The notes under the pieces: model-generated
Told to the model about the DNA's origin: nothing
The model's database searches: none
Seen by the model: only the letters and a program-made list of their open reading frames with translations
From: Rhizobium terrae
Lineage (GTDB): Bacteria; Pseudomonadota; Alphaproteobacteria; Rhizobiales; Rhizobiaceae
Reading direction: 5' to 3'
Assembly (NCBI RefSeq): GCF_003425685.1
Contig: NZ_QJKM01000017.1
Coordinates: 44,224-108,223, forward strand
Length of the DNA: 64,000 bases
In this document: positions 1 through 6,986 of the stretch, piece by piece
How the letters are laid out: every line of letters begins with the position of its first letter
Numbering within the stretch: position 1 is the first letter of the stretch
Translations under genes and position numbers: made by a program

Positions 1-1
1 A

Positions 2-271
2 CTGGCGGTGGCCAACCGCCAGACGGTCACGCTGGCGCTCAATCCGTTCCGGCCGGAAGACGGCGTGCTGTCGGTGAGCGCGCCCCTGTTTCTCTTTCTG
101 TTCATCGCCGTTTTGATCGGCATGCTGATCGGCTGGGCCGTCACCTGGATCGGTCAGGGCAAGCACCGCAAGCAGGCCCGCATCGAGGCGCGCGAAGCCG
201 TCAAATGGCAGAATGAACACAAGGCCGTGGTCGCAGGACGCACGGCTTCGTCGCAACTGCCTTCCAAATAG
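2..271 (+). CDS. LapA-domain membrane protein, 5' end outside the window
   Basis: The frame is open to the left edge, so the true start lies upstream; a GTG at 8 is probably not the start. The visible 90 residues begin with the LapA-like pattern ANRQTVTLALNPF, followed by one strong transmembrane helix (about residues 27-48 of the visible part, FLFLFIAVLIGMLIGW) and a short charged cytoplasmic tail. LapA (YciS) family proteins are small inner-membrane proteins linked to lipopolysaccharide assembly in gammaproteobacteria; the function in rhizobia is not established. It converges on the CoxG-like gene. Confidence 0.75.
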   Translation: MAVANRQTVTLALNPFRPEDGVLSVSAPLFLFLFIAVLIGMLIGWAVTWIGQGKHRKQARIEAREAVKWQNEHKAVVAGRTASSQLPSK

Positions 272-307
272 TCCGATTTCAGGCCTCGGATCGCAGGCCC
301 TTCGATA

Positions 308-763
308 TCAAGCCTGGGTGGCCCTGGCGACCACGGCCTTGTTGAAGTCCGCGAAGAACTGCGCCGCGAGCTTCTGGGACGTGGAGTCGATCAGGCGCGA
401 GCCGAGCTGTGCGAGCTTGCCCCCGACCTGTGCCTTGGTCTGGTAGCGCAGCAGCGTGTCGCTGCCGTCTTCCACCAGCGTCACGGTCGCCGAACCCTTG
501 GCGAAACCGGCGATGCCGCCCTTGCCTTCGCCGGAAATTGTGTAGCTCTCCGGCGGGTTGATGTCGGAAAGGGTCACTTCGCCCGAAAAACTGGCCGAAA
601 CCGGCCCGATCTTCAGTTTCACGGTTGCTGCGAGTTCGGTAGGGGACTTCTGCTCCAGCGTCTGGCAGCCTGGAATGCACTGCCGCAGGATTTCAGGATC
701 GTTCAATGCCGCCCAAACCACTTCGCGGGGTGCCGCAATCCGCTCTTCGCCGCCCATGTCCAT
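308..763 (-). CDS. CoxG / SRPBCC family protein
   Basis: A 151-residue START/Bet v1-like fold protein of the carbon monoxide dehydrogenase subunit G family. Typical CoxG features are the opening MDMGGEERI, the APREVVWAALNDPEIL segment, CIPGC (residues about 30-34) and the glycine-rich GEGKGGIAGFAKGSA strand. CoxG helps recruit CO dehydrogenase to the membrane in Oligotropha; stand-alone homologues without cox genes, as here, have no proven role. I start it at 763 because GGAGG lies 8 bases upstream; the longer frame to 871 adds an atypical, poorly coding leader. It is divergent from the methyltransferase at 959. Confidence 0.85.
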   Translation of the reverse strand: MDMGGEERIAAPREVVWAALNDPEILRQCIPGCQTLEQKSPTELAATVKLKIGPVSASFSGEVTLSDINPPESYTISGEGKGGIAGFAKGSATVTLVEDGSDTLLRYQTKAQVGGKLAQLGSRLIDSTSQKLAAQFFADFNKAVVARATQA

Positions 764-958
764 GTGATGATCCTCCGAAAAATGCGTCTTCTCAGGCTTA
801 TTGCAAGGCCCGGATTGTTTGCCAAGGGGACAGTTGGGGGACAATATGAAGAATGTAGTATCGTATGACAAGAAATAAAACGCAGTCCTGACTGATTCGT
901 GCGTCTTTGAAGAACGGCGGCTAGATGCTATCTGCTGGTCACCAGAAATTCCAAGCGG

Positions 959-2104
959 ATGAACGCATTGAAGAACAAGGAAAGGCGGCCGGCCGGAAGA
1001 GGCCAGGCTGCAGCCGGCACCCGCCCCTCGCGTGGGCCTGCCGGACAGGCAAGATCACCGTCTCCGAAACCGTCCGGCCGTCCGCCCGAGAAGGCCGCCA
1101 AGCCGGCGCCGGAAAAGGCCGCCAAACCCACCCAAGCCGCACCTGTCGAAACCCGTGCGCTTCTGTCGCGAAACGGCGAACGGCCGGCGGAACGGGTGCC
1201 GGTCATCCTGGAATCCGCCGGTGCCGGCGATTTCCACCTGATCGACAGCGGCAATGGCCTGAAGCTCGAGCAATACGGCCCCTACCGTATCGTCCGGCCG
1301 GAGGCACAGGCGCTCTGGCAGCCCTCGCTGCCGGCGCATCTCTGGGAAAAGGCCGACGCCGTGTTCACCGGCGATACGGACGAGGATGGCATGGGCCGCT
1401 GGCGTTTTCCGAAGGAGGCGCTCGGTGAAACCTGGCCGCTTTCCCTGGCGGGCGTCGATTTTCTCGGCCGCTTCACGGCCTTCCGGCATGTCGGCGTTTT
1501 TCCGGAGCAGATCGTCCATTGGGATTGGATGAAGGCGCGCGTGGAAGAGGCCGAAAGAGAAAAAGAGCGGCCGGTCCGGGTGTTGAACCTTTTCGGTTAT
1601 ACGGGCGTCGCCTCGCTGGTCGCCGCCGCCGCCGGCGCGGAAGTCACCCATGTGGATGCCTCGAAGAAGGCGATCGGCTGGGCACGCGAAAACCAGGCGC
1701 TTGCCCGGCTCGATAAGGCGCCGATCCGCTGGATATGCGAGGACGCGATGAAGTTCATCCTGCGCGAGGAGCGGCGCGGCAATAGATACGACATCATCCT
1801 CACCGACCCGCCGAAGTTCGGCCGCGGCCCGAATGGCGAGGTCTGGCAGCTTTTCGACCATCTGCCGCTGATGCTGGACATCTGCCGCGAACTCCTTTCC
1901 TCGAAAGCCATCGGCCTGGTGCTCACGGCCTATTCCATCCGCGCGAGCTTCTATTCCATTCACGAGCTGATGCGCGAGACGATGCGCGGCGCCGGCGGTG
2001 CGGTCGAATCGGGCGAACTCGTCATCCGCGAGGCGGGCCTGGACGGCAAAAGCCCCGGCCGTGCGCTTTCCACGTCCCTCTTCAGTCGCTGGGTGCCGGC
2101 ATGA
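959..2104 (+). CDS. Class I SAM-dependent rRNA methyltransferase (RlmI-like catalytic part)
   Basis: 381 residues. The first ~65 residues are a low-complexity, Arg/Pro/Lys-rich tail with a repeated PEKAAKP element and look disordered. The catalytic domain has AdoMet motif I NLFGYTG (about 208-216), the acidic VDASKKAI strand and the TDPPKF motif IV (about 281-286) typical of cytosine-5 23S rRNA methyltransferases of the RlmI/RlmK group. No N-terminal PUA domain can be seen, so the exact target base is unknown. The stop codon overlaps the ATG of the next gene (ATGA), so it is the first gene of an operon with the TrmH-family gene and lspA. Confidence 0.85.
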   Translation: MNALKNKERRPAGRGQAAAGTRPSRGPAGQARSPSPKPSGRPPEKAAKPAPEKAAKPTQAAPVETRALLSRNGERPAERVPVILESAGAGDFHLIDSGNGLKLEQYGPYRIVRPEAQALWQPSLPAHLWEKADAVFTGDTDEDGMGRWRFPKEALGETWPLSLAGVDFLGRFTAFRHVGVFPEQIVHWDWMKARVEEAEREKERPVRVLNLFGYTGVASLVAAAAGAEVTHVDASKKAIGWARENQALARLDKAPIRWICEDAMKFILREERRGNRYDIILTDPPKFGRGPNGEVWQLFDHLPLMLDICRELLSSKAIGLVLTAYSIRASFYSIHELMRETMRGAGGAVESGELVIREAGLDGKSPGRALSTSLFSRWVPA

Positions 2105-2976
2105 CCGACGATTTTCAGAAATCCGCAGCCCACAGGCCGGGACCGGGGCGGGTCGGCCAGGTGAAGGAAGTCACCTCGCTTGCCAATCCGATCATCAAGG
2201 ACATCAAGGCGCTCACGAACAAGAAGGACCGAGAGGAAAGCGGCACCTTCATGGCGGAAGGCCTGAAGCTCGTCATCGAAGCCCTGGAGCTCGGTTGGTC
2301 GATCCGCACGCTGGTCTACGCCAAGGCCGCCAAGGGCAAGCCGCTGGTCGAGCAGGTGGCCGCAAAGACCGTCGCCCATGGCGGGCTTGTCCTGGAAGTC
2401 AGCGAAAAGGTGCTGTCATCCGTCACCCGCCGCGACAATCCGCAGATGGTCGTCGGCATCTTCGAGCAGCGCTGGAAACGGCTGGACGATCTCAAACCGC
2501 AAAGAGACGAGACTTTCGTGGCGCTCGACCGCGTCCGCGATCCCGGCAATCTTGGCACGATCATCCGCACGGCCGATGCAGCCGGCGCTTCCGGCGTCAT
2601 CCTCGTCGGAGAAAGCACCGATCCCTTCTCGCTCGAAACCGTGCGCGCTACCATGGGCTCGGTCTTCGCCATGCCGGTCGTCAGATGTTCGGCGGAAGAG
2701 TTTCTCGCCTGGCAGAAGCGTTCCGGCGCGCAGGTCGTCGCGACCCATCTCTCCGGCGCCGTCGACTACCGTACGGTGGATTATGCGAAGAAGCCGACCG
2801 TCCTTCTGATGGGCAACGAACAGTCCGGCCTGCCGGACAATCTCGCCGGGGCCGCCGACCGCACCGTGCGTATTCCGCAGCAGGGCAGGGCGGATTCGCT
2901 CAACTTGGCCGTCGCCACCGCCGTGATGCTGTTCGAGGCTCGCCGCCAACTGCTTTCCCTGGATGAGAAGAAATGA
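2101..2976 (+). CDS. TrmH/SpoU family RNA 2'-O-methyltransferase
   Basis: 291 residues of the SPOUT class. The three SpoU motifs are present: RDPGNLGTIIRT (about 146), the GNEQSGLP loop (about 237) and IPQQGRADSLNLAVA (about 258), which build the AdoMet-binding trefoil knot. The N-terminal ~100 residues match the substrate-binding part of this family (NPIIKDIKAL, FMAEGLKLV). It methylates a 2'-hydroxyl in rRNA or tRNA; which one cannot be told from sequence. It overlaps both neighbours by ATGA, implying translational coupling with the upstream methyltransferase and lspA. Confidence 0.88.
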   Translation: MTDDFQKSAAHRPGPGRVGQVKEVTSLANPIIKDIKALTNKKDREESGTFMAEGLKLVIEALELGWSIRTLVYAKAAKGKPLVEQVAAKTVAHGGLVLEVSEKVLSSVTRRDNPQMVVGIFEQRWKRLDDLKPQRDETFVALDRVRDPGNLGTIIRTADAAGASGVILVGESTDPFSLETVRATMGSVFAMPVVRCSAEEFLAWQKRSGAQVVATHLSGAVDYRTVDYAKKPTVLLMGNEQSGLPDNLAGAADRTVRIPQQGRADSLNLAVATAVMLFEARRQLLSLDEKK

Positions 2977-3476
2977 CCGGACGCCGCGCTTTTTTGTCGA
3001 GGCCGCTCGCGGCCGTGATCGTCATCGTGTTCGCCGTCATCCTCGACCAGGTGATCAAGATCGCCGTCGAAAACTACCTGCCGATGGAAGAACCGGTGCC
3101 TCTTCTGCCGGTTCTGGCGCTTTACCGCACCTATAATCTCGGCGTCGCTTTCTCGCTTCTGTCGGGCATGGAGCGGGAATTCATCGTCGGCATGCGGGTC
3201 CTTATCGTCGCCTTCGTGCTCTGGCTCTGGCGCCGCACGCCGAAGGACCGGCCTTTTGCCCATTCCGGGTTCGCGCTGATCATCGCCGGCGCTGTCGGCA
3301 ACCTGATCGACGGCTTCGTTTACGGCCACGTGATCGACTATGTCCTGTTCCACACCGAGACATGGTCCTTCGCCGTCTTCAACCTTGCGGACAGTTTCAT
3401 CACCATCGGCGCGGGTCTGGTGATCCTCGACGAACTTTTCGGCCCGAAAAACAAGCCGGAAACGACCGATCAGTAA
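2973..3476 (+). CDS. lspA: Lipoprotein signal peptidase II
   Basis: 167 residues, the normal size for the family, with four predicted membrane helices. The aspartyl protease dyad is D122 in GHVIDYVLFH and D140 in FNLADSF, with the conserved GNLIDG, NLGVAFS (about 55) and LDQ (D25) elements also present. LspA cuts the signal peptide of diacylglyceryl-modified prolipoproteins before the +1 cysteine, the step before N-acylation by Lnt, which is encoded at 29.2 kb. It is the last gene of the methyltransferase operon, and its start overlaps the preceding stop. Confidence 0.96.
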   Translation: MTGRRAFLSRPLAAVIVIVFAVILDQVIKIAVENYLPMEEPVPLLPVLALYRTYNLGVAFSLLSGMEREFIVGMRVLIVAFVLWLWRRTPKDRPFAHSGFALIIAGAVGNLIDGFVYGHVIDYVLFHTETWSFAVFNLADSFITIGAGLVILDELFGPKNKPETTDQ

Positions 3477-3531
3477 AATTTTACCGGATTGATCTAAGGA
3501 TTGGGAAAGAAACCTCGGTAGTCTTTCCCGC

Positions 3532-5301
3532 ATGCGCGATATTGCCGAAATACATGAACGTATCTCCAGAGCGTTCGCGTCTCCCGCCGCGGCCGATGTC
3601 GCCGCGCCGGCGGCCGAACAGGTCGTGCCTGCCTTGGGATTGCAGGCGAACGGCCGGGAGAGGCGTTCCCGCAATGCGTTCGCCGCTCTCTTCGCGCGGA
3701 TTTCCGCATGGCGGCAGAAACGCACGGTCGCGCGCCTCCATCAGGCCTGGAAGGATGCCGAGTCGGCAAGCGCCGCAAAATCCCGGCAGATCGCGACCGT
3801 CGTCCATGAGATACGCACCCCGCTGAACGGCATTCTCGGCATGACCCATCTGCTCGGCCAGACGAAACTGACGGCCGAGCAGCAGAATTACCTGAGCGGC
3901 ATCCGCCAGTCCGGCTACGCGCTGGCGCAGCTCGTCGAGGACCTGCTCGATTATTCGACGCTGGAGGCCGGCCGCTTCAAGCTGAACAACCGTGCCGAAA
4001 ACCTGCGGCACCTGATCGAAAGCGTGGTCGAGATGCTGGCGCCGCGTGCGCACGAAAAGCGCATTGAGATCGCCGCGACCGTCGCCGCCGACGTGCCGGA
4101 TCTTCTGGATTTCGACCCGGCGCGCATCCGCCAGGTCCTCTTCAACGTCATCGGCAATGCCGTGAAGTTCACGTCCGAAGGCGGCGTGCTGGTCCGCGCC
4201 TTCCTAGAGAACGATACCGTGGCGATCGCCGTCGTCGATACCGGCCCGGGCATGACCCTCGTTGAGCAGGAACGGATCTTCGGGGAGTTCGAACAGGCCG
4301 GCAGCCCGGAGGCGCGCAGCGGCGGCACGGGCCTCGGGCTCGGCATCGCCTCCCGCATCCTTGCCGAATTCTCGGGCTCGCTTTCCGTGATCAGCCGCAA
4401 GGGGATGGGCAGCACGTTCACGATCCGCTTTCCGCTGCACCTTGCGGAAGCGTCGCAATCCGGGGCGGTCGAAAGGGACCAGTTGCTGGCGAAATCGCGG
4501 GTCCTGTTGCTGGCACCCGACGGCCCGGCCGCAAAGGCGACCGTCGCCACCATCGAGACGCTCGGCGGACGGTGCCGGCACGTCTCGAACACGGCCGAAG
4601 CGCAGATGCTGATCGATCGCGCCGCCGCCGGCCCGGTCGCCTATACGGACCTGATCGTCGACCATCGGCTCGCATCGGATTACGCCCATGAAAAGGCGCA
4701 TGCGCCTCTCCACCGCATCCTGCTCGTCAATCCGGAGGAACGTGCCTCCCAGCCGCAGGATTTCTTCGACGCCTGGCTCATCCGACCGCTGCGCGAAAAG
4801 TCCCTGATCGATGTGTTGAGCGGCCGCCTGCGCGGCTTCGGCACGCGCGACGCCTTGAACGACAATCAGGCGGTGCCGCCGCCGCCGGTGATCGAGAAAC
4901 ATGCCGAAGGGCTCGACGTCTTGCTCGGCGAGGACGACCCCGTCAACGCGCTTCTCATCCGGGTCGCTCTGGAAAAGGCCGGCCACCGGGTGCGCCGTTT
5001 CGAGGATTTTACGGCTTTGATCGAGGCGGCTGCCGACGAGGAAAGGCGGCCCGACCTCATCCTGTCCGACATGCACATGCCGGGCGGAACCGTCCTCGAT
5101 CTCCTCTCGGCGCTGCATGCCGACGCCCGCCCGCCGCTTCCCGTGATCGTACTGACCGGCGACGGTCGGGACAAGGCGAAGCGCGAAGCATTGCTTGGCG
5201 GGGCCAGCTGCGTGTTGGAAAAACCTGTTGATCCGATGAGGCTTTTGAAGGAGGTCCAGGCGCTCGGCGTTCTGGCCGCCGAGCGGCAACAGGCACGTTG
5301 A
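3532..5301 (+). CDS. Soluble hybrid sensor histidine kinase with two receiver-like domains
   Basis: 589 residues with no clear membrane segment. Order: short N-terminal region, HisKA with phospho-acceptor H92 (VVHEIRTPLNG), HATPase with N-box NVIGNAVKF and G boxes DTGPGM and GGTGLGLGIA (to about 305), a degenerate receiver-like segment (about 322-445, VDHRLA but no clear acidic pocket), and a canonical C-terminal receiver with EDD, phospho-acceptor D513 (SDMHMPGG), TGD and the EKP lysine. It is likely a cytoplasmic phosphorelay kinase; its input and partner are unknown. It lies 55 bases after lspA, with a weak ribosome binding site. Confidence 0.85.
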   Translation: MRDIAEIHERISRAFASPAAADVAAPAAEQVVPALGLQANGRERRSRNAFAALFARISAWRQKRTVARLHQAWKDAESASAAKSRQIATVVHEIRTPLNGILGMTHLLGQTKLTAEQQNYLSGIRQSGYALAQLVEDLLDYSTLEAGRFKLNNRAENLRHLIESVVEMLAPRAHEKRIEIAATVAADVPDLLDFDPARIRQVLFNVIGNAVKFTSEGGVLVRAFLENDTVAIAVVDTGPGMTLVEQERIFGEFEQAGSPEARSGGTGLGLGIASRILAEFSGSLSVISRKGMGSTFTIRFPLHLAEASQSGAVERDQLLAKSRVLLLAPDGPAAKATVATIETLGGRCRHVSNTAEAQMLIDRAAAGPVAYTDLIVDHRLASDYAHEKAHAPLHRILLVNPEERASQPQDFFDAWLIRPLREKSLIDVLSGRLRGFGTRDALNDNQAVPPPPVIEKHAEGLDVLLGEDDPVNALLIRVALEKAGHRVRRFEDFTALIEAAADEERRPDLILSDMHMPGGTVLDLLSALHADARPPLPVIVLTGDGRDKAKREALLGGASCVLEKPVDPMRLLKEVQALGVLAAERQQAR

Positions 5302-5334
5302 CGAGATCGGGTCGGGAACATATTGTGACAGCAA

Positions 5335-5352
5335 CTGTCACGTTCTTGTCGC
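5335..5352 (+). promoter_or_regulatory. Candidate Pho box upstream of olsB
   Basis: CTGTCAC-GTTC-TTGTCGC: two 7-base half-sites spaced by 4 bases (11-base period), resembling the PhoB consensus CTGTCAT-N4-CTGTCAT with 6/7 and 4/7 matches. It sits 48 bases before the chosen olsB start, with TTAATG in a possible -10 position downstream. In Sinorhizobium meliloti, ornithine-lipid formation rises under phosphate limitation through PhoB, which makes the location meaningful. An inverted repeat GTGACAG-CAA-CTGTCAC (5325-5341) overlaps the first half-site. Confidence 0.5.
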
Positions 5353-5400
5353 AGAGAAGTGATTAATGACGGTGATCTAACCGGTACGGGAAGAATCACC

Positions 5401-6273
5401 ATGGCTATTGAACTCCTGAACCGTGAATTGACCCCTGAAAAAAACCAGGCGCCGGCCCCTATTCCGGCAAGCGGCGATACATTCGGCCGCATAGGCTCGC
5501 TTGAAACCCGACTGGCTCGCAACGAGCGCGAAATCGATGCTGCGCAGGCGGTTCGGTATCGCGTTTTCGTCGAGGAGATGAATGCGACCCTGAACCCCGA
5601 GGCGATGCGCATCCAGCGTGACGTCGATGCCTATGATCCTATCTGCGACCATCTTCTGGTCGTCGATCACGCGATCGAAGGCGATATCGAGGAACAGATC
5701 GTCGGCACCTATCGCCTGCTCCGGCAGGAAGTGGCGCTCGCCAACGGCGGCTTCTATTCCGCGTCCGAATTCGACATCGAGCCGCTGCTCGCCCGGCACC
5801 CGGACAAGCAGTTCATGGAGCTCGGCCGTTCCTGCGTGCTGCCGGACTACCGCACCAAGCGCACGGTGGAACTGCTCTGGCAAGGCAACTGGGCCTATTC
5901 GCTGAAGCATGGCATGAACGCCATGTTCGGCTGCGCCTCCTTCCCCGGCACCGATCCTAAGGAGCACGCGATGGCGCTCTCCTTCCTGCATCACACGGTT
6001 CTCGCGAAGGGCGATTGGGCGGTTTCCGCGCTTCCGGAACTGCACCAGTCGATGGATCTGATGCCGACGGAGGAGATCAACGGCCGCAAGGCGCTCTCCT
6101 CCCTGCCGCCCCTGATCAAGGGTTACCTCCGCCTCGGCGCCATGGTCGGCAACGGCGCGGTCATCGATCACGCCTTCAACACCACCGACGTCCTGATTGT
6201 CCTGCCGATCGCCTCGATCTCGGACCGCTACATCAATTATTACGGCGCCGACGCCGGCCGGTTCGCAAGCTGA
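5401..6273 (+). CDS. olsB: L-ornithine N-alpha-acyltransferase (ornithine lipid synthesis)
   Basis: 290 residues of the GNAT-like OlsB family. It transfers a 3-hydroxyacyl chain from ACP to the alpha-amino group of ornithine, giving lyso-ornithine lipid, which OlsA then acylates. Family hallmarks are the AVRYRVFVEEM segment, ELGRSCVLPDYR, and the PPLIKGYLRLGAMVG block near the C terminus. I start at 5401 (GGGAAG about 8 bases upstream) instead of a GTG at 5359, which lacks a good ribosome binding site. A candidate Pho box precedes it. The neighbours tme and mutS follow in the same order in S. meliloti. Confidence 0.9.
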   Translation: MAIELLNRELTPEKNQAPAPIPASGDTFGRIGSLETRLARNEREIDAAQAVRYRVFVEEMNATLNPEAMRIQRDVDAYDPICDHLLVVDHAIEGDIEEQIVGTYRLLRQEVALANGGFYSASEFDIEPLLARHPDKQFMELGRSCVLPDYRTKRTVELLWQGNWAYSLKHGMNAMFGCASFPGTDPKEHAMALSFLHHTVLAKGDWAVSALPELHQSMDLMPTEEINGRKALSSLPPLIKGYLRLGAMVGNGAVIDHAFNTTDVLIVLPIASISDRYINYYGADAGRFAS

Positions 6274-6279
6274 TATGTT

Positions 6280-6668
6280 CTAGCGAACGAGCCGGATCGG
6301 CCCGTCATACTGTGCGACCCTTTCATCGGATGTAAGCAGAAGCATGCCTTCCGAAGTGGCTTGCGCAATTAAAATGCGGTCGAACGGGTCCTTGTGAATG
6401 ATCTCGAGGCTGGCAACGAAAAGTCCGTGAGCTGCGGTGATCTGGACTTCATGAAAATCGTTTTTGATCAGCTGCTCATATAGAAACCGAGGATGCAAAG
6501 CCAGCCGCGCCTTACCGGTGGAGTGTTTGATTGACAGTTCCCATATGCTGGCGGAGCTGAAGAATACTGTATTTCAGGATCCTCGATCATGCTGCGTGCA
6601 TCTGAAGGAAGCCTGTCGGATGCGCCGACGAGCCATATTAAAAAATGAGAATCGAGAAGGATTCTCAT
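6280..6668 (-). pseudogene. VapC-type PIN-domain toxin, frameshifted
   Basis: Two frames together give a full PIN toxin. The N-terminal part (6668 down) reads MRILLDSHFLIWLVGASDRL, with the first catalytic aspartate in LLDSH, and stays in frame to about IQYSSA. Family sequence then resumes in another frame (ASIWELSIKHSTGKARL, continuing into HPRFLYEQL, DPFDRILIAQA and TSDERV). The break is near 6560 and corresponds to two extra bases (or one lost) after GCT. A functional RNase would need both halves. Its start overlaps the antitoxin stop by 4 bases. Either a decayed toxin or a sequencing error. Confidence 0.8.
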
Positions 6669-6922
6669 TTGTGCTCGCTGTAGAAGAGGTCTTCGATTTC
6701 CTTGTCGAGCGCTTTGTCGAGGTCTTCTGGAATGAAGAACTGACCGTCAAGAAACCCGATCCGGCGCTTCTTTTTCGGCGTCTCTTCTGCCGCCTCGTTG
6801 AGCGGCACCACCTTCACCATGGGCTTGCCGGCCTTGGCGATGACGAAACCTTCGCCCTTCGCGGCCTCTTCGACAAGGCGCGAAAGATGGGTCTTCGCTT
6901 CATGGATATTGACGGTCTTCAT
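6665..6922 (-). CDS. Phd/YefM-type antitoxin
   Basis: 85 residues. The N-terminal MKTVNIHEAKTHLSRLVEEAAKGE is the classic Phd/YefM DNA-binding fold, followed by GKPMVKVVPL; a Lys/Arg-rich linker and an acidic C-terminal tail (about 60-85) would wrap the cognate PIN toxin. The gene is intact although the toxin downstream is frameshifted. Such antitoxins repress their own operon; a tandem repeat 17-42 bases upstream of the start (6938-6964) is a likely operator. Confidence 0.88.
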   Translation of the reverse strand: MKTVNIHEAKTHLSRLVEEAAKGEGFVIAKAGKPMVKVVPLNEAAEETPKKKRRIGFLDGQFFIPEDLDKALDKEIEDLFYSEHK

Positions 6923-6931
6923 GGCAAATAT

Positions 6932-6968
6932 CCGGGCGGACTTAGTCCACTGAACTTAGTCCACCCGG
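6932..6968 (-). promoter_or_regulatory. Putative toxin-antitoxin operator (tandem repeat inside an inverted repeat)
   Basis: ACTTAGTCCAC occurs twice in direct orientation (6940-6950 and 6954-6964), separated by TGA. GGACTTAGTCC at 6938-6948 is itself palindromic at its ends. The pair is flanked by CCGGGCGG (6932-6939) and CCACCCGG (6961-6968), which are complementary at 7 of 8 positions. It ends just upstream of the antitoxin start, where autoregulatory Phd-family operators usually sit. Confidence 0.5.
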
Positions 6969-6986
6969 GGCGCTTTTCAACGGGAC

